From a virus: a stretch of DNA of 64,000 nt. The translations under genes were made by a program, and so were the position numbers. The first letter of the stretch is position 1. Every line of letters begins with the position of its first letter. This document shows, one piece after another, positions 10,901 through 18,995 of this stretch. The notes under the pieces were generated by a model. That model had not been told where the DNA came from. It worked only from the letters and a program-made list of their open reading frames with translations, and searched no databases. The DNA lies in IMG/VR virus record IMGVR_UViG_3300010883_021048, positions 1 through 64,000 of that record. One strand, written 5' to 3'.

Positions 10901-11489
10901 CACCTGCTGTAGATATGTGGTGAAATAAGAACTGGTCAGGCGAAGAGGTATTCGGTATGGCTATGTCTAACTCTACGAAAAAAGAGTTCTTCTTAGGATT
11001 CATAACTGTGGTTGCATTATTCTTTTTTGATATAGATGGAAAAACAACGCCCGATTTATCTACTACTTTTATGCTCTCATTGTTACCGTGAAGAGTTAAA
11101 TACCCAGTATAAGACGGGTACCGATCTAAGATATGTTTTTCAAAACCTGTTAAGCCATCTATCCATGTATCATAATCGCTTTTTGTTCCCTCAAATGGAA
11201 ACTCATTAATTATTTTTTCATATGTGATGTTTATATTAGACACAGCCGAGCTAAAGAATGTATGGTTCTCGAACCTAGAAAAGTCAACAGGCAACTGCTG
11301 CGAAGATTTTATAGGAGAACCGGGGGCATCGAACCTAAAAGAACCTGTGACAGATGTGTCTACGACAGTAGATCCAGACATGCTAGTTAGGGTTTGATTT
11401 CTCAGTATACCTGATGAGTTCGTAAATCTTCTGACCACGCTAGGGCCAAAAAGCTTCTGGTTTTCAAATACTCTTTTTTTTCTTGACAT
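7968..11489 (-). CDS. Large tail-tip protein: LamG, phage tail protein (P2 I/TIGR02242-like) segment, LamG
   Basis: Three regions can be seen in 1173 residues. Residues of about 120-345 form a LamG-like jelly-roll. Residues of about 470-620 carry the pattern of tail-protein-I/TIGR02242 baseplate proteins: LPFLAQYYGFDL, then an IWRRILTNLPEI helix and SKGTVHSIKSLFRSSGID. Residues of about 690-930 form a second LamG-like unit. The C-terminal 110 residues are helical and basic. In contractile-tail systems the I-type domain sits at the baseplate rim and links wedge to fibres, so this protein may attach glycan-binding modules to the baseplate. The domain calls rest on pattern recognition. It follows the 517-residue DNRLRE-like protein by five bases. 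Confidence 0.65.
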   Translation of the reverse strand: MSRKKRVFENQKLFGPSVVRRFTNSSGILRNQTLTSMSGSTVVDTSVTGSFRFDAPGSPIKSSQQLPVDFSRFENHTFFSSAVSNINITYEKIINEFPFEGTKSDYDTWIDGLTGFEKHILDRYPSYTGYLTLHGNNESIKVVDKSGVVFPSISKKNNATTVMNPKKNSFFVELDIAIPNTSSPDQFLFHHISTAGVGYAAYLKSSPSTSTAEVNFSIISGSNYTTANAVINKGRFSHLCMQYDASPSGKIAKILSGSKVIGTSNRFNFDSIDTAGSALLIGTGSAFSMAGSTFTPTKTLSGSINNFRMFHSLRTAPEIQRYTKRSLFTDDESNLKLNFRFNEATGSYQNSDITLDHSGQSLHSKISNYRNEMRSARPYSTLCEFEASVYHPTLFPGHPDVISLNNTLLSTGSVYDENNPNLITKLIPAHYLELAKATGYNSYETSLPDSVTGLNSTSDKYAVPGAANISQPQIISALLFMWARTFDELKMMIDHVSELVHIDYDSNTSVADQFLPFLAQYYGFDLPNLFRNADYDQFFSGENVTSVGTNNLSQLQNQIWRRILTNLPEIITSKGTVHSIKSLFRSSGIDPNRMFRFVEYGGGTDFRLGKSRKKITEISTMLDFSGSITYNPSATIDAQGFSSHSPNIISSYLTGSRIETGYPIISGTFVDKATYPPHGISNSRNDGLLTSGSWTVEGIFKFPNKTKNFSPQSLFRLHTTGSSAHQSVVLNVVADPNIDGVKDDPSMTLWCRPGFSASAPLLKLQINSGNIFNGDKWHVSAGRSRNDEVNSFVSSSYFLNLSRQENGEIVEFYTTSSMFLDSLSRGENAFQKRKYLGTEKNSSGSFIVVGNQSIDTSASSHLNASSVPLVARTTMFSGLAGHIRFWSKALTESETREHVRNFSSLGVVNPLKNFGFSHEVTGSFEKLRLDISTDQPSIDASPGGAVTLTDFSQQFKTVSSLGGLSIARGFEPNKKIIKPERFDYSAISYLFDEPSSENKVRIAGMTQGENIHNFDTLPAPIYEIPAASEPKDDVRFAIEFSSAQALNEDIMKIFATLETLDTALGSPNAMFSEEYYELRQLREIYFNRLVGDVNYTSFFEFFRWLDESFDTIIEKLIPKKTNYLGFNMIVEGHVLERSRVPYGSGDIYLGENDRRNLKGSIFLRQLLANIRKF

Positions 11490-11494
11490 TTATG

Positions 11495-13048
11495 TTAAAC
11501 CACCATGAACGATACATCTGGAAGACTTATTAAGCGCTCTATACCGTGATCTTTAACGAGTAGATCTGTGGTATATAGTCTGCCTTTTGCTAACCCAGAT
11601 GTAAGAAAAGATATATACATACCTTCTGAATCTGTCGATACTCTCGTCGAGTTTCTTTCATTATCAAAAGGTACTACGATCTTGCCTGTATCTTTATCGA
11701 CTATTCTGTAATGTATACTATCAACAACAATACTCTTTTTTGTCATAGGAAGCTTATAGGCTTTCTCAGTGACGTCGGCGTCTAGATCATCTATAAACAA
11801 TCTTATGACAGCTTTTGAACCTGCCCTGTAGTTAGGTTGTGCATTGTAGGATGATATTAAGATCCTCCTATTAGAAAAACCAGATGTCGTTCTCTTTTGC
11901 TTCGCTATTTTTATAGAGCCAGTGTAGAACCCTTTCTGTAAGTCGTTAGTTGACCAGATCTCTTTAAGCTCAACATCATCTCTAGTTGTCATAGTATTAC
12001 CAAAGAACGTAGTATTAAATTCGCTTAAGTTGAATGTTCCAGAATATATCCCTTTGGTTCCCTGACCGTCCGTTGAGCCCGTGTGTTGGGATGCTAAGAC
12101 AGAGAAGGTCGTCTCATTGTTTGTACCAGATCCAGATATTAACCGGAGTGTCAGACAGTCTGGGCCCTTTAACTCTGTTAGCGATGAGTCGCTAACTAGG
12201 TTCATCAACTCACCAGATGATAAGTTTGTTAGAAACAACGACGAAGAAACGTTTGTTTGCAAATCTATATGACGGTCTCTGATACTGTCATCCCATGTTA
12301 AAAGTATTCTAGGAGATAACAGTTTGTTCTTTGAATGTCTGGATACAAACCTTTTTACAAATCTTGTCTTTGTATCACTCTCGTCGGATCCGCTAAATGT
12401 TAGTCTAAATCCATTGTTCGTGATATTATTAGCAAGAGAAGATGAAACGACTTTTGTGATATCTAACTCTATGTCACCTGGGCCATCTTCGAAGTACTGA
12501 GAAGACCCAAAGTCTATTTCTGATCCACCAATGGCTCCGCTAGTGATGTAATCTATATTTGAAGAATTTAGATAGCCACCTTGTCCCGAGCCTGATATGT
12601 TCCATAATGAAGGTGATCCAGCAGTTATTGAGGCTGTAATAAAGTTTGTCGTATCAACATCTGAAAACTGGGAAGTACTTCTACCAGACCCTTCGTCAAA
12701 CTTAACTGCCAAAGGGTAACCAACTATGTTAAAGTTTAAAGGGACGGGAGTTCCGGATGGCACTTCTGTTAGTCTTAGCATGGCTTTAAAAGAAGGACTA
12801 TTTATATCTAGACTCTGTGACGTTAATGGAACTAAATTAGAGTAGTCAAATTTTATTAAAATCCTAGATATTTCTTCTACAGAAGAAGTTATTCTGGTAC
12901 CAGACTCTATGAACGAAGACTCGTCATAAAGTTTAAACAAATCCAGGGTACCGGCCATACCGACGTTTGCGTCTGTGGCTCTAAACTTATTTTGCAGTAT
13001 CTTATTTGTTATGTAAGTGTCTGCGCTTGCTGTTAGAATATAAAACAT
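11495..13048 (-). CDS. Virion protein with DNRLRE-like N-terminal domain
   Basis: The protein has 517 residues. The N-terminus (LTASADTYITNK, then ANVGMAGTLDLFKL) matches the opening of DNRLRE/CBM96-type beta-sandwich domains, which appear in extracellular and phage surface proteins and often bind polysaccharide. That unit runs to about residue 245, where the KNKLLSPRILLTWDD segment closes it. The second half is beta-rich, with regularly spaced GTFNLSEF and GSIKIAK strands. It lies four bases after the gp6-like baseplate wedge gene and before the LamG/tail-I protein. A baseplate-to-fibre connector or adsorption protein is the best inference. No catalytic residues are evident. Confidence 0.6.
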   Translation of the reverse strand: MFYILTASADTYITNKILQNKFRATDANVGMAGTLDLFKLYDESSFIESGTRITSSVEEISRILIKFDYSNLVPLTSQSLDINSPSFKAMLRLTEVPSGTPVPLNFNIVGYPLAVKFDEGSGRSTSQFSDVDTTNFITASITAGSPSLWNISGSGQGGYLNSSNIDYITSGAIGGSEIDFGSSQYFEDGPGDIELDITKVVSSSLANNITNNGFRLTFSGSDESDTKTRFVKRFVSRHSKNKLLSPRILLTWDDSIRDRHIDLQTNVSSSLFLTNLSSGELMNLVSDSSLTELKGPDCLTLRLISGSGTNNETTFSVLASQHTGSTDGQGTKGIYSGTFNLSEFNTTFFGNTMTTRDDVELKEIWSTNDLQKGFYTGSIKIAKQKRTTSGFSNRRILISSYNAQPNYRAGSKAVIRLFIDDLDADVTEKAYKLPMTKKSIVVDSIHYRIVDKDTGKIVVPFDNERNSTRVSTDSEGMYISFLTSGLAKGRLYTTDLLVKDHGIERLISLPDVSFMVV

Positions 13049-13052
13049 TTGT

Positions 13053-14897
13053 CTACCTTACTGTTACAATCAGATCCCTATTGGGATATCTTATTTCAAA
13101 AATAGAACCAGGAGGACCGACCACCATCTTTTGTATAGTATTAGCGTTAACATTAAAAGAGTTCTGTGAATACTGTCTATCTTCTATCACTCCAGTAATG
13201 TTTGCTACCTTAAAGTCAACTAGAGATATCACACCTTCACTATTTATAATAGAGTTCATTATATCAGAAGTTGGAATTGGTTGGTCAATTTGTATATTTT
13301 TTATATCTAAAAGAGAAGCTAAATTAGCTATTATCTTTTGTGCTACTTGAGACTTGTTGGCTTCAGGATGAGCTACAACATCAACATTCACGCCTAGATT
13401 TATTATTTTAGCGTCCATTATATCATATGCATCGCTAACAGCCCTGAACTCATTTAGATAAGTTCTAAGGTTTTTCTTTAGAGTATCAGAAGACATTACC
13501 AACAAGCCTGATTTCTGTCTTGACACTATAAAGATTTGAGACGCAAGGGAATTAATAGGGTTAGGCCGTATTCCAGCTCTGTACACTCTACCAAAAGCGT
13601 TGGGTAAGGTGTATATTCTTGATATTAGATCTGACTTGGTTACTATTCTTGACTGGCTATTTCTTGCAGCGGGTATTTGTGATCTTAGGTTCTCTAGAGT
13701 GGGTGCCCTATCACCATCCATAGCTGGTAATGGGTTTGAGACGTCTATGCTGGATCTTACTGCGCTCGCAGACTTGGCTGATGCACGAGCAGAAAACTTT
13801 AAGAAAAGCTTAGTTACAGTCCTCACCATATCTTGTCCTACGTTATGTCTAAGACCTCCGCCTGATCTATATGACACTGTCAAGACAGTATTTCTAGGGG
13901 CGATTCCAAGCGTTTGCGTTTGCATTAATTTATTTGGGTCAAGAGCAAAGCGAGCAAAAGTCTTTTTACCGTACAGCGGAATTGCCAATTCTGAAGGATC
14001 TGGTAACAGATCATTATCTGTTGTAGTTGCGTCTCCAGAGCCGAATTGTATGGTAGTTAGTTTTGTATCATAATCGTAAGAAGAGATGTACCTGTAAGGA
14101 GCGGGAATAACTTCTAGATTATAGTCTACGTTGTCAGAATCTTCAGTCACATTCGCGGTGCGCTTAAATACCGTGTCTTGAGAGAGAGATTCTACCTCGT
14201 AAAACTCATTACCATCAGAGTCCTTCACACTTACTATAGACGTCACATTTTCGTCTGGAAGTATTATCTTCCTAAAAGGTGTAGATACATTCGGTATCGG
14301 AAATTTTTCTTGTTTTCTCGCCCCAGATATAGCCAGTCCCGTTCTAACTACTACGAATGATGTAGGTATAGAAAAGTCATCAGTCTGGACTACTACAGCA
14401 TCGTACAAATATTCTCCTGTAGTCTTCTTCTCAGCAAAATCTACATCTTCTAATAAGCTGAACGGCACACCATCGTTTGAAACGAATGTAGTAGATGATA
14501 AAACTTTAGGTAATAGATCCGGATCTGGAGTTGTGTCTCCCCCTGTGGTGACGGCGGGAAGCTCAAAATATATTTTTATCATTACTACGGAAGGGCTAGC
14601 ACCTCTAGCTTTAACTCCAGCATTACGCAAATGTCTTTTTATATTTCTGTTTTCTACGGCCGTTGACCAATTTAGCTCGTTAAATTGATGATCAAGATAA
14701 AATGACATTGAGTCGCCGACGTACGCGGCCATATCGAGCAGAAGCCCTCCAAGACCTGGCTCCGTAAAGTCTTGTATTTTGTCCGAAAAGAACAGCTTCG
14801 CATGAGAATAAAGCTCATTTCTAAAAGACTGGAAATCTTTTGCCAGATAATTTCTTTTCGTCGCGTTCTTTAATTGTCTCTTTACGTTTATAGCCAT
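13053..14897 (-). CDS. Baseplate wedge protein, gp6/J-like
   Basis: The protein has 614 residues. The N-terminus (RNYLAKDFQSFRNELYSHAK, then EPGLGGLLLDMAAYVGD and YLDHQFNELNW) is the characteristic opening of T4 gp6 and Baseplate_J proteins, which form the inner ring of the contractile-tail baseplate. The middle holds the J-type beta domain. The later part (KSDLISRIYTLPNAFGRVYRA, followed by a long helical stretch and a NLGVNVDVVAHPEAN strand) matches the conserved J core. It follows the gp25-like gene by three bases. In T4, gp6 dimers and gp25 assemble in the same wedge, so this adjacency supports both calls. Confidence 0.85.
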   Translation of the reverse strand: MAINVKRQLKNATKRNYLAKDFQSFRNELYSHAKLFFSDKIQDFTEPGLGGLLLDMAAYVGDSMSFYLDHQFNELNWSTAVENRNIKRHLRNAGVKARGASPSVVMIKIYFELPAVTTGGDTTPDPDLLPKVLSSTTFVSNDGVPFSLLEDVDFAEKKTTGEYLYDAVVVQTDDFSIPTSFVVVRTGLAISGARKQEKFPIPNVSTPFRKIILPDENVTSIVSVKDSDGNEFYEVESLSQDTVFKRTANVTEDSDNVDYNLEVIPAPYRYISSYDYDTKLTTIQFGSGDATTTDNDLLPDPSELAIPLYGKKTFARFALDPNKLMQTQTLGIAPRNTVLTVSYRSGGGLRHNVGQDMVRTVTKLFLKFSARASAKSASAVRSSIDVSNPLPAMDGDRAPTLENLRSQIPAARNSQSRIVTKSDLISRIYTLPNAFGRVYRAGIRPNPINSLASQIFIVSRQKSGLLVMSSDTLKKNLRTYLNEFRAVSDAYDIMDAKIINLGVNVDVVAHPEANKSQVAQKIIANLASLLDIKNIQIDQPIPTSDIMNSIINSEGVISLVDFKVANITGVIEDRQYSQNSFNVNANTIQKMVVGPPGSIFEIRYPNRDLIVTVR

Positions 14898-14900
14898 TTT

Positions 14901-15398
14901 TTATCCCGCAGAATATAGAATAACTTCTATATTTCTTATCTTTGTAAATAGTTTTGGAATGCTGTATCCAACAACTATACCAATTTTAGCAACATCTTTG
15001 TTATCAAAGTTTTCCACTATGGGTGAAAAAGTTTCTAAAGAAACGTATGGCATGTATTTTCTAACAGCAGTGCTTATCCTGGTCATGGCCTCGGATTGTC
15101 CTCCCTCTTCCTGCATTTCAAAAGTAAGCTCAGCCAAATTTGCACCAAACTTAGGATGTCCTAATCTTTCGCCATGATTAGTTAGTATCAGATTAAGAAG
15201 GTTATCGTGTAGTTGGTCAGGAAAATTATTATGCATTTCCAAGAAACTTTTTCCTGTTTCAGATAACGTTAAGGGTGTCTTTACTCCAACAGGTGGCAGC
15301 TCTGGGGTGCTTCTTGCTAATTTCTTACTTAGCTCAGCAGACTTTCCTACAGATTTAAAACTGTATACTTTTCTATTTGCATCTCTTGTTACTGACAT
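14901..15398 (-). CDS. Baseplate wedge subunit, gp25-like
   Basis: The 165-residue length and the pattern LILTNHGERLGHPKFGANLAEL, with two later blocks (AVRKYMPYV and DVAKIGIVVGYSI), match the gp25/W family (often called gp25-like lysozyme). These proteins join the wedge to the first sheath ring and are not normally enzymatically active in the mature tail. The first 45 residues (SVTRDANRKVYSFK and following) form an N-terminal arm. It sits just upstream of the gp6/J-like gene, the usual order in contractile phages. The leader has no strong Shine-Dalgarno; only GGTG lies near the start. Confidence 0.85.
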   Translation of the reverse strand: MSVTRDANRKVYSFKSVGKSAELSKKLARSTPELPPVGVKTPLTLSETGKSFLEMHNNFPDQLHDNLLNLILTNHGERLGHPKFGANLAELTFEMQEEGGQSEAMTRISTAVRKYMPYVSLETFSPIVENFDNKDVAKIGIVVGYSIPKLFTKIRNIEVILYSAG

Positions 15399-15450
15399 AT
15401 TATATAATCACCGCCATCCCTAAATATCCTGGTGCAGAAAATAGTGGCAA

Positions 15451-15714
15451 CTATAATAGCACACCAGTACCGACTCCGATGCCAGTACCTACTACTGGCC
15501 CTACAGCACTAGCTCCAATAACGGCAGTATTAACTATAGTAACGTTTACTATTGCTTGAGTTACATACGCATTTACTGCAGTCGCGATGTCTGACGCTAA
15601 CGTGTTAATAATCGTGTCTGGACTTGCACCATCTCTTTCTCCGTCCGCTTTAGCTTTTCTAAAAGCTGCCGCTATTTGTAACTCTAAAGGTATTACTGCT
15701 ACTGACAATGGCAT
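15451..15714 (-). CDS. Small hydrophobic virion-region protein (87 residues)
   Basis: I do not recognise this family. Residues 1-50 are a charged amphipathic helix region (ELQIAAAFRKAKADGERDGA). The C-terminal 35 residues are Val, Ala, Gly and Thr rich (NVTIVNTAVIGASAVG, then GTGIGVGTG) and could be a membrane-active or packing segment. A good Shine-Dalgarno (GGAGAA) lies eight bases before the ATG. It sits between the spike-like and gp25-like baseplate genes, so a small baseplate or tail-tip component is the best guess. Confidence 0.6.
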   Translation of the reverse strand: MPLSVAVIPLELQIAAAFRKAKADGERDGASPDTIINTLASDIATAVNAYVTQAIVNVTIVNTAVIGASAVGPVVGTGIGVGTGVLL

Positions 15715-15723
15715 ATCGTTCTC

Positions 15724-17559
15724 CTATTCTCCGAATATTCTTTCTGATTGAACTGTTGAGATATTACTCTTCAAACTACCCGCTATCTCACTTTTTAGTT
15801 CGGTGACTGCTTGATTAAGCTGTATAGATGGCGCACCGTATCCTGGAGTAGTGTGAGTCAAGACTTTATCACAAAACGCGGTTAACGCGTCCATTGTGCT
15901 ATGCCATAGAGTCTCTAGATCAGAATATCTAACATAAGGTTGTGAACCGCCTTCGCCAGGTCCGGCTGCGGATCCTTCGTCAGCTTCGGAACGACCGATA
16001 ATAATTTTAGAACCGCTTATCTGTATAGTGCCATCTGGTAACATCAGAAAAGCTGCCAGATCCTCGTTAGGGACACCCTCCTTAATTAATCTTATAGAAC
16101 CATTGATTTCTGGAGCACCAGGTACAGGGACGTCTGGTGACATCTTTCTTGCTATTATTCTTATTTCATCAGCCTTTGTAACAACAGCTGATGGATGATC
16201 ATCCTCCCTGTTAATCAAATCATATTGACCGAAAGTTTCGCCTATAGGACTCGGGATAGATTCACCAGGAGTATCGATAGTAAAGTTTTCGTCTACGTTA
16301 GATGAGTGAGATACTATTATTCGGGCAGCGTCAACAAAAAAGTCGGGGTCACCCTCTGTAGGATTGTCTTTTCTATTTTTTTCAGCGTTGTTTGTTTCCT
16401 GAGGATTTTTATTAACTTCCACCCACGCTTGACGACCTGTCTCAGGATTAGGAGAGTTTTTAATAACTCTTGAAGTTGGAGGTGCTGGATCTTCGCTTAT
16501 CTCTGTTTTGACATCTTCGTTCAATACACGCCAGTTATATCTTCCTCGGCCGGCTACGATATCAATCACGCCCCAGGGTTGATCTTTTCTTTCATCAATT
16601 ACTGTGTCGTCTTCGGTCGCATTTGACACAACACTTGTAACGGGATCATCTCCATTTTTCCACCCTCTAGATTCACCTAAGCATATCAACGTATTATTCG
16701 AGCCCTGTATTACCAGATCACCCGGACGTTTTGTGTATCGTGGAACATCTTGCCCCCTAAACTGCTTATATGCTCCGGATATGTTTACTATATCTTCATA
16801 TGCAAACTCATCTTTTAGAGTATATCCCTCACCCTCTCCGGTGCCATTAGGAAAGCCAAAAATCCTATCGTCTAATTTGTCACCATTTAAATCAAACGAC
16901 TCTTCGGTACCTTGTGCTTCGCCTGAGGCTGGTGGGTCACTAATCGGCTGTTGGGGATCATCACCTGTTGCAGCATCAGCTTTTTCTTTTGATGATTTTT
17001 CAGCCGTAGATCCTACAAATTTTCTATCACCATGAGTGTAGTTTATGTCATCGACGTGATCTGGCTCCGTTATACGACACATCCAATACATGATCTTAGA
17101 TGGCATGTCAGATGAGTCCGTCACCAACCAGACTTGCTCTCCAGGTTTCAGGGGCATACACAAGTGGGGTGGAAAAAATGGGTAAGCCAGTATACCGACT
17201 TCACCAACTTTTTCTTTCTCAGGTATAGTTTCTCTATTCTCTACAGCTGCTTCTTGCTCTTCCTCTGTAGGCTTCTCTCTAGCTTCTGGCGCTTTTTTGT
17301 CCGCGCCACCAGTTATTACTCTAGCTATAATAGAGTTTCTAGGAGCCGTCTCCAACAAAGCAGGGGCGTCGATGAGCGTTTTCATTTCCTCTATATCTTC
17401 ATCAGGAAATGCAGCTAAATCATAGAGTACTTCAACCACAACAGCACGTAATAATACTTGATTAGGTGGAGCTAACGCTGCAGCATCTACTGTACTGGCT
17501 ACAGATGATTGTGAATTTAAGGATTCTGAAATTGCATCGGTGCCGGTATTCGCTGCCAT
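15724..17559 (-). CDS. Baseplate hub/spike-like protein with OB-fold region
   Basis: The protein has 611 residues. Residues of about 35-185 (RAVVVEVLYDLAAF, then VGILAYPFFPPHLCMPLKPGE and VWLVTDSSDMPSKIMYWMCR) have the strand pattern of the OB-fold at the N-terminus of T4 gp5 and gpV-type spikes. An acidic, low-complexity linker follows. A later piece (LPDGTIQISGSKIIIGR) resembles the strand repeats that lead into spike needles. The C-terminal 80 residues are helical. No lysozyme catalytic domain is visible. Neighbours on both sides are baseplate proteins. The spike assignment is an inference; a hub protein of another kind is possible. Confidence 0.55.
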   Translation of the reverse strand: MAANTGTDAISESLNSQSSVASTVDAAALAPPNQVLLRAVVVEVLYDLAAFPDEDIEEMKTLIDAPALLETAPRNSIIARVITGGADKKAPEAREKPTEEEQEAAVENRETIPEKEKVGEVGILAYPFFPPHLCMPLKPGEQVWLVTDSSDMPSKIMYWMCRITEPDHVDDINYTHGDRKFVGSTAEKSSKEKADAATGDDPQQPISDPPASGEAQGTEESFDLNGDKLDDRIFGFPNGTGEGEGYTLKDEFAYEDIVNISGAYKQFRGQDVPRYTKRPGDLVIQGSNNTLICLGESRGWKNGDDPVTSVVSNATEDDTVIDERKDQPWGVIDIVAGRGRYNWRVLNEDVKTEISEDPAPPTSRVIKNSPNPETGRQAWVEVNKNPQETNNAEKNRKDNPTEGDPDFFVDAARIIVSHSSNVDENFTIDTPGESIPSPIGETFGQYDLINREDDHPSAVVTKADEIRIIARKMSPDVPVPGAPEINGSIRLIKEGVPNEDLAAFLMLPDGTIQISGSKIIIGRSEADEGSAAGPGEGGSQPYVRYSDLETLWHSTMDALTAFCDKVLTHTTPGYGAPSIQLNQAVTELKSEIAGSLKSNISTVQSERIFGE

Positions 17560-17562
17560 CTG

Positions 17563-17931
17563 TCAGTCCTGTATTTGCGAAAATAAATCGTCTGAATTTA
17601 TCTGGCTGTATTCGCTCTCTGATTTATTCATGAGCTCCGCCAATTTTATTAATTGATCGTTTGCCTTGTTCATACGTTCGATATATTTTGATAAGGTGGC
17701 TCCTAGAACAGCATGTTCTGTTGTTCCTTGACTCATCGCAGTGTACGCTTCTACAAAAAGAACATGAGCATTTTGACGATCAAGGTTTGCATTTTCGTAT
17801 ATTTCTTTCCATAGGATCTTCTTTTTCGCGTCAGCATGTTCAATCTTTCGCAGAACATCCTCAAATCCTTTTGTCTTATTTTTTAGCTTATCGAAGTCTT
17901 GGAGCGCGCCGGAAACTTTTTCTATAGACAT
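17563..17931 (-). CDS. Helical protein of unknown function (122 residues)
   Basis: The protein is almost entirely alpha-helical and charged, with heptad-like spacing (ALQDFDKLKNKTKGFEDVLRK, then LSKYIERMNKANDQLIKLAEL) suggesting a coiled coil. It has no Cys, no membrane segment and no known motif. It lies three bases upstream of the spike-like gene and nine bases downstream of the late sigma factor gene. A tail assembly factor, tape-measure-like chaperone or transcription cofactor are all possible. Nothing visible decides between them. Confidence 0.6.
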   Translation of the reverse strand: MSIEKVSGALQDFDKLKNKTKGFEDVLRKIEHADAKKKILWKEIYENANLDRQNAHVLFVEAYTAMSQGTTEHAVLGATLSKYIERMNKANDQLIKLAELMNKSESEYSQINSDDLFSQIQD

Positions 17932-17940
17932 ATCATTATC

Positions 17941-18678
17941 CTAAAGCAAATCTATCAATTTGTCATCATGAACTATCTGCTTATAATGCTTTCTTATTTT
18001 TGACATTGCAACCGAAAGTTGCTTAGAGTTTAGTCCAGATATTTCTCTGATATATACGTATATCGCCCGCTTGTTTAAGAAGTCAAGGTTCTCTACGTTA
18101 TTGAACACTGTCTTGATGGCGGATACACATAATACTTCATTTTGCTTCTTAACCCTTCCTTCTAGCTCATCAATAACTTTCATTATTTCGTTCTTAAAAT
18201 TAGCTTTCTCTAAAACCTCGTCAGGACCGGGTATCACCTGGTAGTTCGCTATCGTGTGCTTGTCGGCGGCGCTTAAATGAGCCATCTCAGACATAGAGAC
18301 ATGACGGTGGTAGTTCTTTTTAGCATTTCGACATCTAATGATTAACCAGTTTTTTGCAACAACATTAAAATAAGAGAAAGCTTTTGTACCTCGTGCAGGA
18401 TCCCACTTGTGTATCGTCTCATATAAGAACGCGACACAGTCTACTTTCATGCTATTAACTGTTTCATACGGAGAATTAAATCTATAAACGTATATTAAGC
18501 TTTCAGCCAGTTGCTCAAACGCATTAGAGATATCATCTTTGTATATTTTCTCTCTTAACGTTTTGTCTGGTTCATTCTGATACGTTTCTATAGAAGCCTG
18601 CGTATCTTTGGTGAAATACATGTTTCTTTTCGTACCAGGTTTTCTTCTGATTATTTTCTTTTTCTTTGTTATAGTCAT
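17941..18678 (-). CDS. Late sigma factor, T4 gp55-like (sigma70 region 2)
   Basis: The protein has 245 residues. Residues of about 50-125 carry the sigma region-2 pattern: FNSPYETVNSMKVDCVAFLYE, then a WDPARGTKAFSYFNVVAKN segment and the basic WLIIRCRNAKK helix that in sigma factors contacts the -10 element and the beta-prime coiled coil. The N-terminus is strongly basic (TKKKKIIRRK). No helix-turn-helix of region 4 is visible at the C-terminus, as in T4 gp55, although this protein is longer (T4 gp55 is about 185 residues). It likely redirects host RNA polymerase to late genes. Its start overlaps the stop of the 105-residue membrane protein by one base. A separate region-4-like protein is encoded at 50756-51064. 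Confidence 0.8.
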   Translation of the reverse strand: MTITKKKKIIRRKPGTKRNMYFTKDTQASIETYQNEPDKTLREKIYKDDISNAFEQLAESLIYVYRFNSPYETVNSMKVDCVAFLYETIHKWDPARGTKAFSYFNVVAKNWLIIRCRNAKKNYHRHVSMSEMAHLSAADKHTIANYQVIPGPDEVLEKANFKNEIMKVIDELEGRVKKQNEVLCVSAIKTVFNNVENLDFLNKRAIYVYIREISGLNSKQLSVAMSKIRKHYKQIVHDDKLIDLL

Positions 18679-18995
18679 TATGTTTGTATCTCCGGCGCTT
18701 CGTTTTCTTCGCTCATAGAACTAGAAAGAGCATTAGCAACGTCCATCATGGCATCTCTAGATCGTGTCATATCACTTTTAAGGCGCTTTATCTCAGGGCT
18801 GTCAGAGAATAGTGGTATTGCTAGAATTTCGTCTATAGAGTCAATTCTATTATCTATTATCTCCAAGCTGTCCTCTAGAGTATCTTGTACAGTAAGAACA
18901 AGGATGCCTGTTTTATATAACATAGATGCTAACCATGCGTTCGCTACCCCTTGAATAACAAAGAGTAGAAGTAATATTATCTCAAGAATTGTCAA
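18678..18995 (-). CDS. Small inner-membrane protein with cytoplasmic helix (105 residues)
   Basis: Residues 3-25 (ILEIILLLLFVIQGVANAWLA) form one transmembrane helix or uncleaved signal anchor. The rest is acidic and helical with heptad spacing (LEDSLEIIDNRIDSIDEIL). I do not recognise the family. The gene overlaps the end of the upstream glycosyltransferase by 14 bases and the start of the sigma factor gene by one base, so it is translationally linked to both. Such small anchored helices occur among phage early or regulatory genes, but no function can be read from the sequence. Confidence 0.6.
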   Translation of the reverse strand: MTILEIILLLLFVIQGVANAWLASMLYKTGILVLTVQDTLEDSLEIIDNRIDSIDEILAIPLFSDSPEIKRLKSDMTRSRDAMMDVANALSSSMSEENEAPEIQT

